The notes below the pieces were generated by a model that was not told where the DNA came from, did no database searches, and was given only the letters and a program-made list of their open reading frames with translations. Shown here in pieces: positions 1-6,517 of a stretch of DNA of 8,035 bases; within the stretch, counting starts at the first letter, position 1; each line of letters starts with the position of its first letter. The position numbers were made by a program, and so were the translations under genes. The stretch comes from Anaerolinea thermophila (GTDB lineage: Bacteria > Chloroflexota > Anaerolineae > Anaerolineales > Villigracilaceae): assembly GCA_022729775.1 (NCBI GenBank), contig DZBA01000147.1, positions 1 through 8,035 on the forward strand. The letters run 5' to 3'.

Positions 1-39
1 AAAGACAAGCCAGTTTTCGATTTGATCGCAAATGGATAA
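1..39 (+). CDS. Possible C-terminal end of an upstream gene (partial)
   Basis: Frame 1 is open from the window edge and reads KDKPVFDLIANG followed by a TAA stop at 37-39. The composition is protein-like and the stop comes just before a GC-rich hairpin, which fits a gene end. It is too short to assign to a family. Another frame (from base 3) is also open for about 20 codons but reads through the GC repeat and is arginine-rich, so it is less likely. No function can be given. Confidence 0.3.
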   Translation, partial: KDKPVFDLIANG

Positions 40-43
40 ACTT

Positions 44-55
44 GCGCGCGCGCGC
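44..55. repeat. (GC)6 alternating purine-pyrimidine run
   Basis: Twelve bases of perfect GC alternation lie between the possible upstream stop codon and the hairpin at 61-85. Such runs can adopt left-handed DNA under negative supercoiling (established knowledge); whether this one does is unknown. GCGC-type strings are common throughout the window, so it may simply reflect genome style. Confidence 0.85.
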
Positions 56-60
56 TTTTC

Positions 61-85
61 CGCGCTGAGAGATTTTCTCAGCGCG
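61..85. repeat. Perfect 10-bp inverted repeat (possible transcript-end hairpin)
   Basis: The arms CGCGCTGAGA (61-70) and TCTCAGCGCG (76-85) are exact reverse complements around a 5-base loop, GATTT. A GC-rich stem of this size would be very stable in RNA. No T-run follows on the plus strand and none follows on the minus strand, so it is not a canonical intrinsic terminator. It could protect the 3' end of an upstream transcript or be a degenerate terminator. It lies about 130 bases before thrC and does not cover its ribosome binding site. Confidence 0.6.
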
Positions 86-143
86 CGGCAGCGATTCCGC
101 AATTCAGATTTTTGATGTGAAATCAGGTCGGTCATGGTTGTGA

Positions 144-174
144 TTGTAAATCCGTTTGGGCAAGTCTGTAAAAT
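144..174 (+). promoter_or_regulatory. Weak sigma70-like promoter candidate for the thrC operon
   Basis: TTGTAA at 144-149 resembles a -35 box and TAAAAT at 169-174 resembles a -10 box. The spacer is 19 bases, longer than the usual 17. The region 140-207 is distinctly A/T-rich compared with its surroundings, as expected for a promoter. No leader peptide, riboswitch or attenuator is evident between it and thrC. The call rests only on these weak matches. Confidence 0.2.
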
Positions 175-216
175 ATAAAAACCGGCTCACGTCATATCGG
201 GTAAAATCAGGGAACT

Positions 217-1485
217 ATGAAAAACTTCAATGGTTACAAATGTTCCATTTGTGGAACTGAATATTTGCCCGGACAGGTTACATACACCTGCCCAAAGGAC
301 GGCGGGAACCTGGACGTTGTTCTCGATTACAGCGGCATCCAGAAAAAATTCCAGCCTGAGGATATTACGTCGCGGCGAGAAACTTCCCTGTGGAGATACC
401 TTCCGCTCCTGCCGGTGGATGAACCTGCCGGGTCTTCCACGCCTTTGCACGCGGCTGGCTGGACGCCCGTCTTTGCGCTTCCGCGCCTTGCGGAAAAACT
501 CAACCTCAAACATTTATGGTTGAAGGATGAGTCGCGCAACCCGACCGCTTCATTCAAAGACAGGGCAAGCGCGGTGGTGGTGACTCGCGCGCGCGAAATC
601 AAAGCAGAGGTGGTTGTCACCGCCTCGACAGGGAACGCGGGCGCGGCGCTGGCGGGCATGTCGGCAGCGGTGGGACAGAAAGCCGTCATCTTTGCGCCCA
701 AATCCGCGCCGCAGGCAAAGGTCGCGCAGCTGCTCATCTTCGGCGCGAAGGTGCTGCTCGTGGATGGGACGTATGACGATGCCTTCGACCTCACGGTCAA
801 ATGCGCGGACGAGTTCGGCTGGTATTGCCGCAACACGGGCTACAATCCCTTTACGCTCGAAGGAAAGAAAACCGCCGCGTTTGAAATTTGGGAATGGTGG
901 ATGGAAGCGCACCGTGAATGGCATAAGAAGGACAGCCCGCTCGACAATCATTCACCGCTTACGATTTTTGTCTCCGTCGGTGATGGGAACATCATTTCCG
1001 GCATTCATAAAGGCTTCAAAGATTTGCTCGCGCTGGGCTGGATTCCCAACATGCCGCGCATCATCGGCGTACAATCCGAAGGCTCGGCGGCAATTGCAAA
1101 CGCCTTCAACGCGAACACCGAAGTCATCACGCCCGTTTCAGCCACCACCATCGCGGACAGCATTTCAGTGGACTTGCCGCGCGATGGCGTGAGGGCAGTC
1201 CGCGCTGCAACGCAAACCAACGGAACGTATATCACCGTCCCTGATTCTGAAATCATCAAGGCAATTGCGGAAATCGGCAAGATGGGCATCTTCCCCGAAC
1301 CGGCAGGCGCGACAGCCTATGCGGGCTTGGTGAAAGCGGTCGCTTCCGGCATTGTAAAAAGCGACGACCCAATTTTGGTCATGAACACCGGCAGCGGTTT
1401 GAAAGATATTCGCGCCGCCATGCAAGCAGTCACCGAAGCGCCTATCATCGAACCCACTTTAGACGCGGTAAAAAAGATTTTATGA
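217..1485 (+). CDS. thrC: Threonine synthase
   Basis: This is a 422-residue PLP enzyme of the cytoplasm that converts O-phospho-L-homoserine and water to L-threonine and phosphate, the last step of threonine synthesis. The family signature is clear. NPTASFKDR (109-116) carries the PLP-binding lysine, K114. TASTGNAG (135-142) and SVGDGN (253-258) form cofactor and phosphate loops, and NTGSGLKD (390-397) is the typical C-terminal glycine loop. Length and order of motifs are normal for the family. The N-terminus has a zinc-knuckle-like element with C9, C12 and C25, but the expected fourth cysteine is D28. The ATG is preceded by AGGGA at 209-213 with only three bases between, a usable but short-spaced ribosome binding site. 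The stop overlaps the next start as ATGA. Other fold-type II PLP enzymes are unlikely given the GSGLKD loop. Confidence 0.95.
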   Translation: MKNFNGYKCSICGTEYLPGQVTYTCPKDGGNLDVVLDYSGIQKKFQPEDITSRRETSLWRYLPLLPVDEPAGSSTPLHAAGWTPVFALPRLAEKLNLKHLWLKDESRNPTASFKDRASAVVVTRAREIKAEVVVTASTGNAGAALAGMSAAVGQKAVIFAPKSAPQAKVAQLLIFGAKVLLVDGTYDDAFDLTVKCADEFGWYCRNTGYNPFTLEGKKTAAFEIWEWWMEAHREWHKKDSPLDNHSPLTIFVSVGDGNIISGIHKGFKDLLALGWIPNMPRIIGVQSEGSAAIANAFNANTEVITPVSATTIADSISVDLPRDGVRAVRAATQTNGTYITVPDSEIIKAIAEIGKMGIFPEPAGATAYAGLVKAVASGIVKSDDPILVMNTGSGLKDIRAAMQAVTEAPIIEPTLDAVKKIL

Positions 1486-2648
1486 AAAAGCAGAGTCCCA
1501 AAACCTGGAGTCTCGCCCATCGTTATATTACCGGCGTCATCCTCTTTATTGGGATCATCGCCCTTTTAATCTACGCGCGCGAGGGGGTCAAAGCGTTGAT
1601 TATCGCGGCTTTCGTCGCGTATTTGATTAATCCCGCCGTAATCCTCCTCATGGAGCGGACAAAACTCTCGCGCGCTGCCGCTGTGAATATTGTCTACTTC
1701 TCTTCGGTGGTTATTCTGGTTGGGATTCCTTCCGCGCTGACCCCGATTTTTTTCGATGAAATAAAAATCGTCGCGCGCGATGTGCTAGACCTTTCCAAAG
1801 AAACCAGTCGGATGCTCGCACAGCCTTTCCAGTTTGGCGGCATGGTCTTTCACTTCCAGCAGGTGGGCGAAAGCCTGGCGCACATACAAGACGCGGTTCT
1901 CACTCCCCTGCCCGAAGAAGCGCTTGCCCTGCTGGAGACGACTTCGGTCAGCGCGCTGTGGCTTTTGATCATCATCGTCAGCGTGTATTTATTCCTGAGC
2001 GAATGGACCCAAATCCGCGAGGGGATGATTAATTTTACCCTGCCGGAATATCACGAAGAAGTGCGCGAGTTATACAAGCGCGTGCGCCGTGTGTGGATGG
2101 CGTACCTGCGCGGACAGATTGTGTTGATGGTCATCGTCGGCATTGTATTCACCATTGCATGGTTCATCGTGGGAATTCCCGGCGCGCTGGTGCTTGGCGT
2201 GCTTGCGGGTTTATTTACGCTCGTGCCGGATGTCGGTCCCTTTCTGGCGGTTGCGCTGGCGGTGGGTGTTGCCCTGCTCGAAGGTTCAAATTGGATTCCG
2301 CTCTCCAATTTTTGGGTGGCTGGCATCGTTGTTTTGGTCTATCTGGTATTGATTAATTTGAAGAATTTTCTCCTGCGCCCTTACATCATGGGACGCAGCG
2401 TTCACATGCACGAAGGGCTGATTTTCGTCGCGATTATGATTGCCACCATTCTCGAGGGCATTATGGGCGCTTTGCTCATCGTCCCGGTCATGGCTTCTAT
2501 AATTGTGATTTTTGACTACCTGCGCCGCCGCGTGCTGGGACTTTCACCCTTTGGGGATGATGGCAGCCAGCAATTTGTCGCGCCGCCGGAAGAAATCAAG
2601 CCGCGGCGAATTGTCCTCCGTAAACCGAAAAATGGAAATAAATCATGA
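1482..2648 (+). CDS. AI-2E family transporter (PerM/YdiK-like membrane protein)
   Basis: This 388-residue polytopic inner-membrane protein has the layout of the AI-2E/UPF0118 family. Hydrophobic segments lie near residues 17-31, 36-57, 66-90, 156-173, 213-230, 232-268, 276-294 and 312-346. A soluble stretch at about 91-155 follows the third segment, also typical. Family motifs include YLRGQ (208-212), the glycine/proline-rich stretch GIPGALVLGV through LVPDVGPFLA (231-256), and RPYIMGRSVHMH (299-310). The charged tail (about 348-388) is probably cytoplasmic. Family members have been linked to autoinducer-2 export or sodium/proton antiport, so the substrate here cannot be stated. Its ATG overlaps the thrC stop (ATGA) and has no clear ribosome binding site, so translation is probably coupled to thrC. 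It overlaps the glycosyltransferase in the same way. Confidence 0.9.
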   Translation: MKKQSPKTWSLAHRYITGVILFIGIIALLIYAREGVKALIIAAFVAYLINPAVILLMERTKLSRAAAVNIVYFSSVVILVGIPSALTPIFFDEIKIVARDVLDLSKETSRMLAQPFQFGGMVFHFQQVGESLAHIQDAVLTPLPEEALALLETTSVSALWLLIIIVSVYLFLSEWTQIREGMINFTLPEYHEEVRELYKRVRRVWMAYLRGQIVLMVIVGIVFTIAWFIVGIPGALVLGVLAGLFTLVPDVGPFLAVALAVGVALLEGSNWIPLSNFWVAGIVVLVYLVLINLKNFLLRPYIMGRSVHMHEGLIFVAIMIATILEGIMGALLIVPVMASIIVIFDYLRRRVLGLSPFGDDGSQQFVAPPEEIKPRRIVLRKPKNGNKS

Positions 2649-3577
2649 AAATCACTTACTCTGTAATCGCCCCCATTTACAACGAAATCGAAAACCTGCC
2701 GGAACTTTACCGCCGCGTAAAACAGGTGATGGATTCCAGCGGCGAGACATGGGAACTCATCCTTGTGGATGACGGCTCGACGGACGGCTCGACGGAAAAA
2801 ATCCGCGAGATTGCGCAGGCAGATAAGCAAGTGCGCCCGGTCATCTTTGCGCGTAATTTTGGGCATCAGGTTGCCATCACTGCCGGGTGGGATTATGCGC
2901 GCGGCGAAGCGGTCATCATCATTGACGCCGATTTGCAAGACCCGCCCGAAACCATGCTCGAACTGGCAAAGAAATGGAAGGAAGGCTACGAGGTCGTGTA
3001 CGCCGTCCGCGCGGAACGCGAAGGCGAAACATGGTTCAAGAAGTTCACCGCCGCGATGTTTTATCGCCTCATTTACAGCATCACAGACGTAAAAATCCCC
3101 GTAGACACCGGCGACTTCCGTTTGATGGATCGTAAAGTGGTGAATGTGCTTAAACAAATGAAGGAACGTCATCGCTTCCCGCGCGGGATGTCGGCGTGGG
3201 TGGGCTTCAAACAAATCGGCGTGGAATATAAACGCGCGGCGCGTGTCGCGGGCGTGACGAAATATCCCTTCAAGAAAATGCTCAAACTCGCGCTGAATGC
3301 CATCACGGGCTTTTCATATTTTCCATTGCAGGTTGCCACCTATTTTGGATTCTTCTCTGCCGGCATATCCATCCTTGCCATTCCCATCGTCGCCTATATG
3401 CGGATGACAGGCTCGCACTTCTTTGAAGGTCAGACCACCACGCTCATCTCTGTGCTTTTTCTCGGCGGCGTGCAGCTCATCTCGCTGGGCATCCTCGGCG
3501 AATACATCGGGCGTTTGTATGACGAAGCCAAAGGCAGACCGCTCTATATTGTCCGCGACGCGCCGGAAGATCAGTAA
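2645..3577 (+). CDS. Family 2 glycosyltransferase, GtrB/dolichol-phosphate sugar synthase type
   Basis: This is a 310-residue enzyme with an N-terminal GT-A catalytic domain and two C-terminal membrane helices. Motifs in order are SVIAPIYNE (6-14), the nucleotide-binding VDDGSTDGS (41-49), the metal-binding DADLQDP (94-100), GDFRLMDR (156-163) and RVAGVTKYPF (200-209). Hydrophobic helices lie near 228-250 and 263-286, followed by GEYIGRLYDE and a KGRPLY motif near the end. This layout matches proteins that move a sugar from a nucleotide donor to polyprenyl phosphate at the cytoplasmic face of the membrane, such as GtrB, ArnC and DPM synthases (family knowledge). Donor and final acceptor are unknown, and no flippase or wall-polymer genes lie nearby. 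The start is ATGA-coupled to the preceding gene. The TAA stop at 3575-3577 is the first part of a 7-bp repeat tract, and the terminator follows about 30 bases later. Confidence 0.92.
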   Translation: MKITYSVIAPIYNEIENLPELYRRVKQVMDSSGETWELILVDDGSTDGSTEKIREIAQADKQVRPVIFARNFGHQVAITAGWDYARGEAVIIIDADLQDPPETMLELAKKWKEGYEVVYAVRAEREGETWFKKFTAAMFYRLIYSITDVKIPVDTGDFRLMDRKVVNVLKQMKERHRFPRGMSAWVGFKQIGVEYKRAARVAGVTKYPFKKMLKLALNAITGFSYFPLQVATYFGFFSAGISILAIPIVAYMRMTGSHFFEGQTTTLISVLFLGGVQLISLGILGEYIGRLYDEAKGRPLYIVRDAPEDQ

Positions 3578-3610
3578 TTGGCGCATTGGTAATTAGTAAT
3601 TGGTCATTCG
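3575..3610. repeat. Degenerate 7-bp tandem repeat, consensus TAATTGG
   Basis: Five heptamers can be read: TAATTGG (3575-3581), GCATTGG (3583-3589), TAATTAG (3590-3596), TAATTGG (3597-3603) and TCATTCG (3604-3610). One extra base separates the first two. The glycosyltransferase stop codon is the first three bases of the first unit. A 7-base rhythm can be followed less clearly into the terminator (AACGTTA, AACGTTC, AACGACT at 3624-3644). Short degenerate heptamer tracts between genes are known from filamentous cyanobacteria and some other bacteria; their role is unclear. Confidence 0.65.
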
Positions 3611-3651
3611 TCGTTGAGCGTGTAACGTTAAACGTTCAACGACTTTTTTTT
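3610..3651 (+). terminator. Rho-independent terminator after the thrC operon
   Basis: The arms GTCGTTGAGCGT (3610-3621) and ACGTTCAACGAC (3632-3643) pair over 12 bp with one G-U wobble around a 10-base loop. Eight T residues follow directly (3644-3651). This is a textbook intrinsic terminator on the plus strand, placed 33 bases after the glycosyltransferase stop and 35 bases before the MATE start. On the minus strand there is no matching T-run, so it acts in one direction. It implies that the MATE gene has its own promoter or depends on read-through. Confidence 0.88.
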
Positions 3652-3685
3652 GTCTCATTCAATATTTTGCATTCTTCATCCCATT

Positions 3686-5041
3686 ATGTTTTCCTTCCTC
3701 AAAGATAAATCCTTCTTCCGTGAAATGCTGACGATAGCCATTCCCATCTCGTTTCAGCAGTTGATTAATGCCTCGCTCAACATGATTGACGTATTGATGA
3801 TTGGTCAATTGGGAGAGACCTCCATCGCCGCCATTGGGCTTTCCAATCAGGTATTTTTTGTCTTCGTCCTGATGTTGTTCGGGCTGACCAGCGGTATGGC
3901 AATTTTCACCGCACAATTTTGGGGCAAACAAGATATACCCTCCATCCAAAAAGTGTTTGGGATGAGCGTCGTCACCGCGTCGCTGATTGCGTTCCTATTC
4001 ACCTTGACCGCCACCCTCATGCCGCGCGCCGTTTTGGGCTTCTACACAGAAGACCCTGAAGTGATAGAAATTGGCGCGCGCTACTTAAGCATTGTCGGGT
4101 TTTCATATATTCCCGTTGCGCTTGCAACATCATATATCGCCGTGCTTCGCAGCGTGCAATTCATAAAACTGACCGTAATAGCGACTGTCTCCGCGCTCAT
4201 TTTCAAAACTACGGCAGGATATTTGCTCATCTTCGGCATAGGTGGATTTCCCGCGCTGGGCGTCACGGGCGCGGCAATTGGCACGTCACTGGCTTGGGGT
4301 CTCGAATTGGTGTTGCTGATTCTCCTTGTCTACACCCAAAAGACCCCGCTCGCCGCCAACCCGTTGACCTTCTTTCAATTTGATTTTTCATTCTTTACGC
4401 GCGTTTTGAAAACGGTCACGCCCGCGCTGCTGAATGAGATGTTTTGGGCATTGGGCATCACCACATACAACGCCGTCTATGCCCGCATTGGCACCGACGC
4501 CATTGCCGCCATTAACGTCAACGCAACCATCGAAGAACTTGGGTTTGTCGTTTTCATGGGACTTGGAAACGCCTGCGCGGTGATGGTGGGAAATCGAATC
4601 GGCGCGGGCAGAAAAGATGAAGCGTATGAAACCGTCCGCCGCGTGGTGGTCATCGGCGTCAGCGCGGCGCTGCTCGTCGGGGTGATGGTGATTGCGATGC
4701 GCGATGTAGTCGTGCGTTTATATGAACTCTCCCCCAGCGGCGCACACAATGTCCGCATGTTGATGTTGATGATGGCGCTTACGCTTTGGATACGCATGTT
4801 CAATTTTTCCACCTTCATCGGCGCGTTACGCGCGGGCGGCGATACCCGCTTCGCGCTCATCATGGAAATTTCATCCATCTGGCTGATCGGCGTCCCCGCC
4901 GCATACATCGGCGGATTTGTTTTACACCTGCCCGTCTATTATGTTTATTTAATGGTCATGCTGGAAGAAGTTGCCAAAGCCTTTGTCAGCGGATGGCGAT
5001 TCAAATCGCGCAAGTGGATTCACGACGTAACGCAGGCTTAA
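3686..5041 (+). CDS. MATE family efflux transporter (NorM/DinF-like)
   Basis: This 451-residue inner-membrane protein has about twelve hydrophobic helices in two homologous halves. The family exports drugs, cationic compounds or metabolites in exchange for sodium or protons. In the first half, SFQQLINASLNMIDVLMIG (22-40) and TAQFWGKQD (75-83) are characteristic. In the second half, GNRIGAGRKDEAY (302-314) and LRAGGDTRF (381-389) match the usual MATE repeats. I chose the ATG at 3686 because the protein then begins MFSFLKDK just before the first helix. An in-frame TTG at 3650 lies in the terminator T-run and would add twelve residues atypical of the family. No ribosome binding site is visible before 3686. 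The last codons (Val-Thr-Gln-Ala-stop) lie in a palindrome shared with tilS, which it meets tail to tail with a 4-bp overlap. The substrate cannot be inferred. Confidence 0.92.
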   Translation: MFSFLKDKSFFREMLTIAIPISFQQLINASLNMIDVLMIGQLGETSIAAIGLSNQVFFVFVLMLFGLTSGMAIFTAQFWGKQDIPSIQKVFGMSVVTASLIAFLFTLTATLMPRAVLGFYTEDPEVIEIGARYLSIVGFSYIPVALATSYIAVLRSVQFIKLTVIATVSALIFKTTAGYLLIFGIGGFPALGVTGAAIGTSLAWGLELVLLILLVYTQKTPLAANPLTFFQFDFSFFTRVLKTVTPALLNEMFWALGITTYNAVYARIGTDAIAAINVNATIEELGFVVFMGLGNACAVMVGNRIGAGRKDEAYETVRRVVVIGVSAALLVGVMVIAMRDVVVRLYELSPSGAHNVRMLMLMMALTLWIRMFNFSTFIGALRAGGDTRFALIMEISSIWLIGVPAAYIGGFVLHLPVYYVYLMVMLEEVAKAFVSGWRFKSRKWIHDVTQA

Positions 5042-5052
5042 GCCTGCGTTAC
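5027..5052. repeat. Perfect 26-bp palindrome spanning both convergent stop codons
   Basis: GTAACGCAGGCTT (5027-5039) is followed at once by its exact reverse complement (5040-5052). Beyond it the symmetry continues imperfectly, giving arms of 22 bases (5018-5039 and 5040-5061) that match at 19 positions. The element holds the last four codons and stop of the MATE gene on the plus strand and of tilS on the minus strand. In RNA either strand could fold into a strong stem. It lacks a T-run on either side, so a classical two-way terminator is not shown. It may be a dispersed REP-like element that inserted at the gene junction (inference). Confidence 0.85.
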
Positions 5053-6450
5053 AACATGAATGACTCTTTTCGTCTTCTCGGTCACGCGACAAAAATGCGC
5101 GGCACGAATCCCCGCCGCCCAAATGATGTCCGCGCCCGAACATAACAAGACCCAATTTTCCCGCGCGCGTTGCGGGATTTTTTCATTCACAAATAAATCC
5201 GAAATTTTTTTCGAGTGGGATTCCATGCCCAGCGGGATGATTCTATCCGCGCGCCGGGGGATTCTTACGCAAAGCGGATTCGTCAGCGCGTCCGCATCGA
5301 ACCACGCTTCAAGCGGATTCTCGTTTTCGAAAATTTCCTGCGCCCGAACATGCTCCGCGTATTCGATGATTAACTTCCAGCCGTTTGCCAACTCAACCAC
5401 TGAAGGAACAGCAACCGCGATTTCCTTTCCTTTCATTTGCGGAAATAAATTCAACGGCAGTTCAGCGTCTTTCCGACAAATATAAATTCGATTCCCTTCG
5501 CGGAACATATACAAGCCCGATTTCAAATCCGTCCGCGGGATTGATTCGCGCCCTGCGCTCGCAACGACATTAACCGCGCGATGTAAAATCTCATACGTCA
5601 CATCCACATCGGGGAGCAGAGTCCGCATGGCGCGTTTGACCAGATGGCGTTGGAGTCCCGCCGCGTAGTTGGGGAGCAAATCCACGTCAAAGGCGACAAA
5701 TCCGCTTTGGGTCGAGGCGCAATCCTGCCATGCAGAATCCACAAGAGAATCCACAAGGTCGGCATCGTCTTTGAGCGTCTGCGACATACGCAGCAGCGCT
5801 TCGCGGACTTTTGGGTTATAGGTTTCGAGCGCGGGAATTAATTGATGACGGATTTTATTGCGCTTGTATTCGAGCGAATCATTGCTGGCGTCATAATGCG
5901 GGTGAAGATGATGCGCGACGCAATGCGCCACAGTTTCGGCGCGGGTCATTTCCAGCAGCGGGCGGACGATGGGGATCTGCGCGTCGAACGTTTGAATAAC
6001 CGCGCGATGCGACATGCCCTTCAATCCGTTGAGCGAGCTTCCGCGCAAAATGTGCATGAGAACGGTTTCGACCTGGTCGTCGGCGGTATGTCCCACTGCC
6101 ACCGCCTGCGCGTTTTTTTCCCGCGCAAGATTGAACATAAACTGATAACGCAATTCCCGCGCGGCTTCTTCGATGGAAAGTTTTTTATCCTGCGAATAGG
6201 CGCGGACGTTTTCGGTTCCAATGACACATTCAAGATTGAAAGACGCGCACAGGCGTTTGACCATGTTTGCATCGTCATGTGATTCTTCGCGCAGCTGGTG
6301 ATCGAAATGCGCGACGATAAGCGCGTACCCCGCTTCGCGCAATAAATCCATCAAGCACAAACTATCCGCGCCGCCGGAAACGCCCACAATAAGCGGACGG
6401 GTTTTGGTCAACGCGCATGATTCTGTGAGGATGGATTTGAAATTTGACAT
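5038..6450 (-). CDS. tilS: tRNA(Ile)-lysidine synthase
   Basis: This 470-residue cytoplasmic enzyme uses ATP and lysine to convert cytidine-34 of the CAU-anticodon isoleucine tRNA to lysidine, so that AUA is read as isoleucine; it is normally essential. The N-terminal PP-loop ATPase domain shows SGGADS (25-30), AHFDHQLR (47-54), GHTADDQVET (120-129) followed by LRGSSLNGLKGM (135-146), RPLL (163-166) and the NKIRHQLIP (198-206) stretch. The C-terminal TilS domain is present, with RIPRRADRIIPLG (397-409) and KISDLFVNEKIP (415-426). Length is normal for the two-domain form. I set the start at the ATG at 6448-6450, directly before the PP-loop region. The longer frame to 6612 would overlap the epimerase gene and adds unrelated residues. 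No good ribosome binding site precedes this ATG, and a GTG lies immediately upstream. The last four codons lie in the palindrome shared with the MATE gene. Confidence 0.95.
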   Translation of the reverse strand: MSNFKSILTESCALTKTRPLIVGVSGGADSLCLMDLLREAGYALIVAHFDHQLREESHDDANMVKRLCASFNLECVIGTENVRAYSQDKKLSIEEAARELRYQFMFNLAREKNAQAVAVGHTADDQVETVLMHILRGSSLNGLKGMSHRAVIQTFDAQIPIVRPLLEMTRAETVAHCVAHHLHPHYDASNDSLEYKRNKIRHQLIPALETYNPKVREALLRMSQTLKDDADLVDSLVDSAWQDCASTQSGFVAFDVDLLPNYAAGLQRHLVKRAMRTLLPDVDVTYEILHRAVNVVASAGRESIPRTDLKSGLYMFREGNRIYICRKDAELPLNLFPQMKGKEIAVAVPSVVELANGWKLIIEYAEHVRAQEIFENENPLEAWFDADALTNPLCVRIPRRADRIIPLGMESHSKKISDLFVNEKIPQRARENWVLLCSGADIIWAAGIRAAHFCRVTEKTKRVIHVVTQA

Positions 6451-6464
6451 CACCCAATATTCTT

Positions 6465-6507
6465 TGTACACGAATGCTGCGAAGAAGATTATAAAAATCC
6501 GTGTACA
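6465..6507. repeat. Inverted repeat between mce and tilS (TGTACACG dyad)
   Basis: TGTACACG (6465-6472) and CGTGTACA (6500-6507) are exact reverse complements. In the minus-strand transcript the pairing extends to 11 bp with one G-U pair, around a 21-base loop (6476-6496). No T-run follows on the minus strand, so a terminator is not supported. Its place 15 bases upstream of the tilS start allows a regulator site or an RNA fold affecting tilS translation. Neither is shown by the sequence alone. Confidence 0.5.
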
Positions 6508-6517
6508 GAAAAAGATT

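Noticed and set aside
2771..2796. 12-bp tandem repeat (GACGGCTCGACG twice)
   Set aside because: It encodes the normal DGSTDGST nucleotide-binding motif of family 2 glycosyltransferases, so it reflects protein constraint with repeated codons, not an inserted repeat.
2516..3214. 232-codon open frame on the minus strand
   Set aside because: It lies antisense to the AI-2E protein and the glycosyltransferase, which have full family motifs. Its translation is rich in His, Arg and Phe without any recognisable domain.
3650..3685. TTG start extending the MATE protein by twelve residues
   Set aside because: The TTG lies in the terminator T-run and would start the message inside it. The added residues do not look like a MATE N-terminus, and ATG at 3686 starts right before the first helix.
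5842..6282. 146-codon open frame on the plus strand inside tilS
   Set aside because: It is a shadow of tilS; the minus-strand reading has the PP-loop and downstream motifs.
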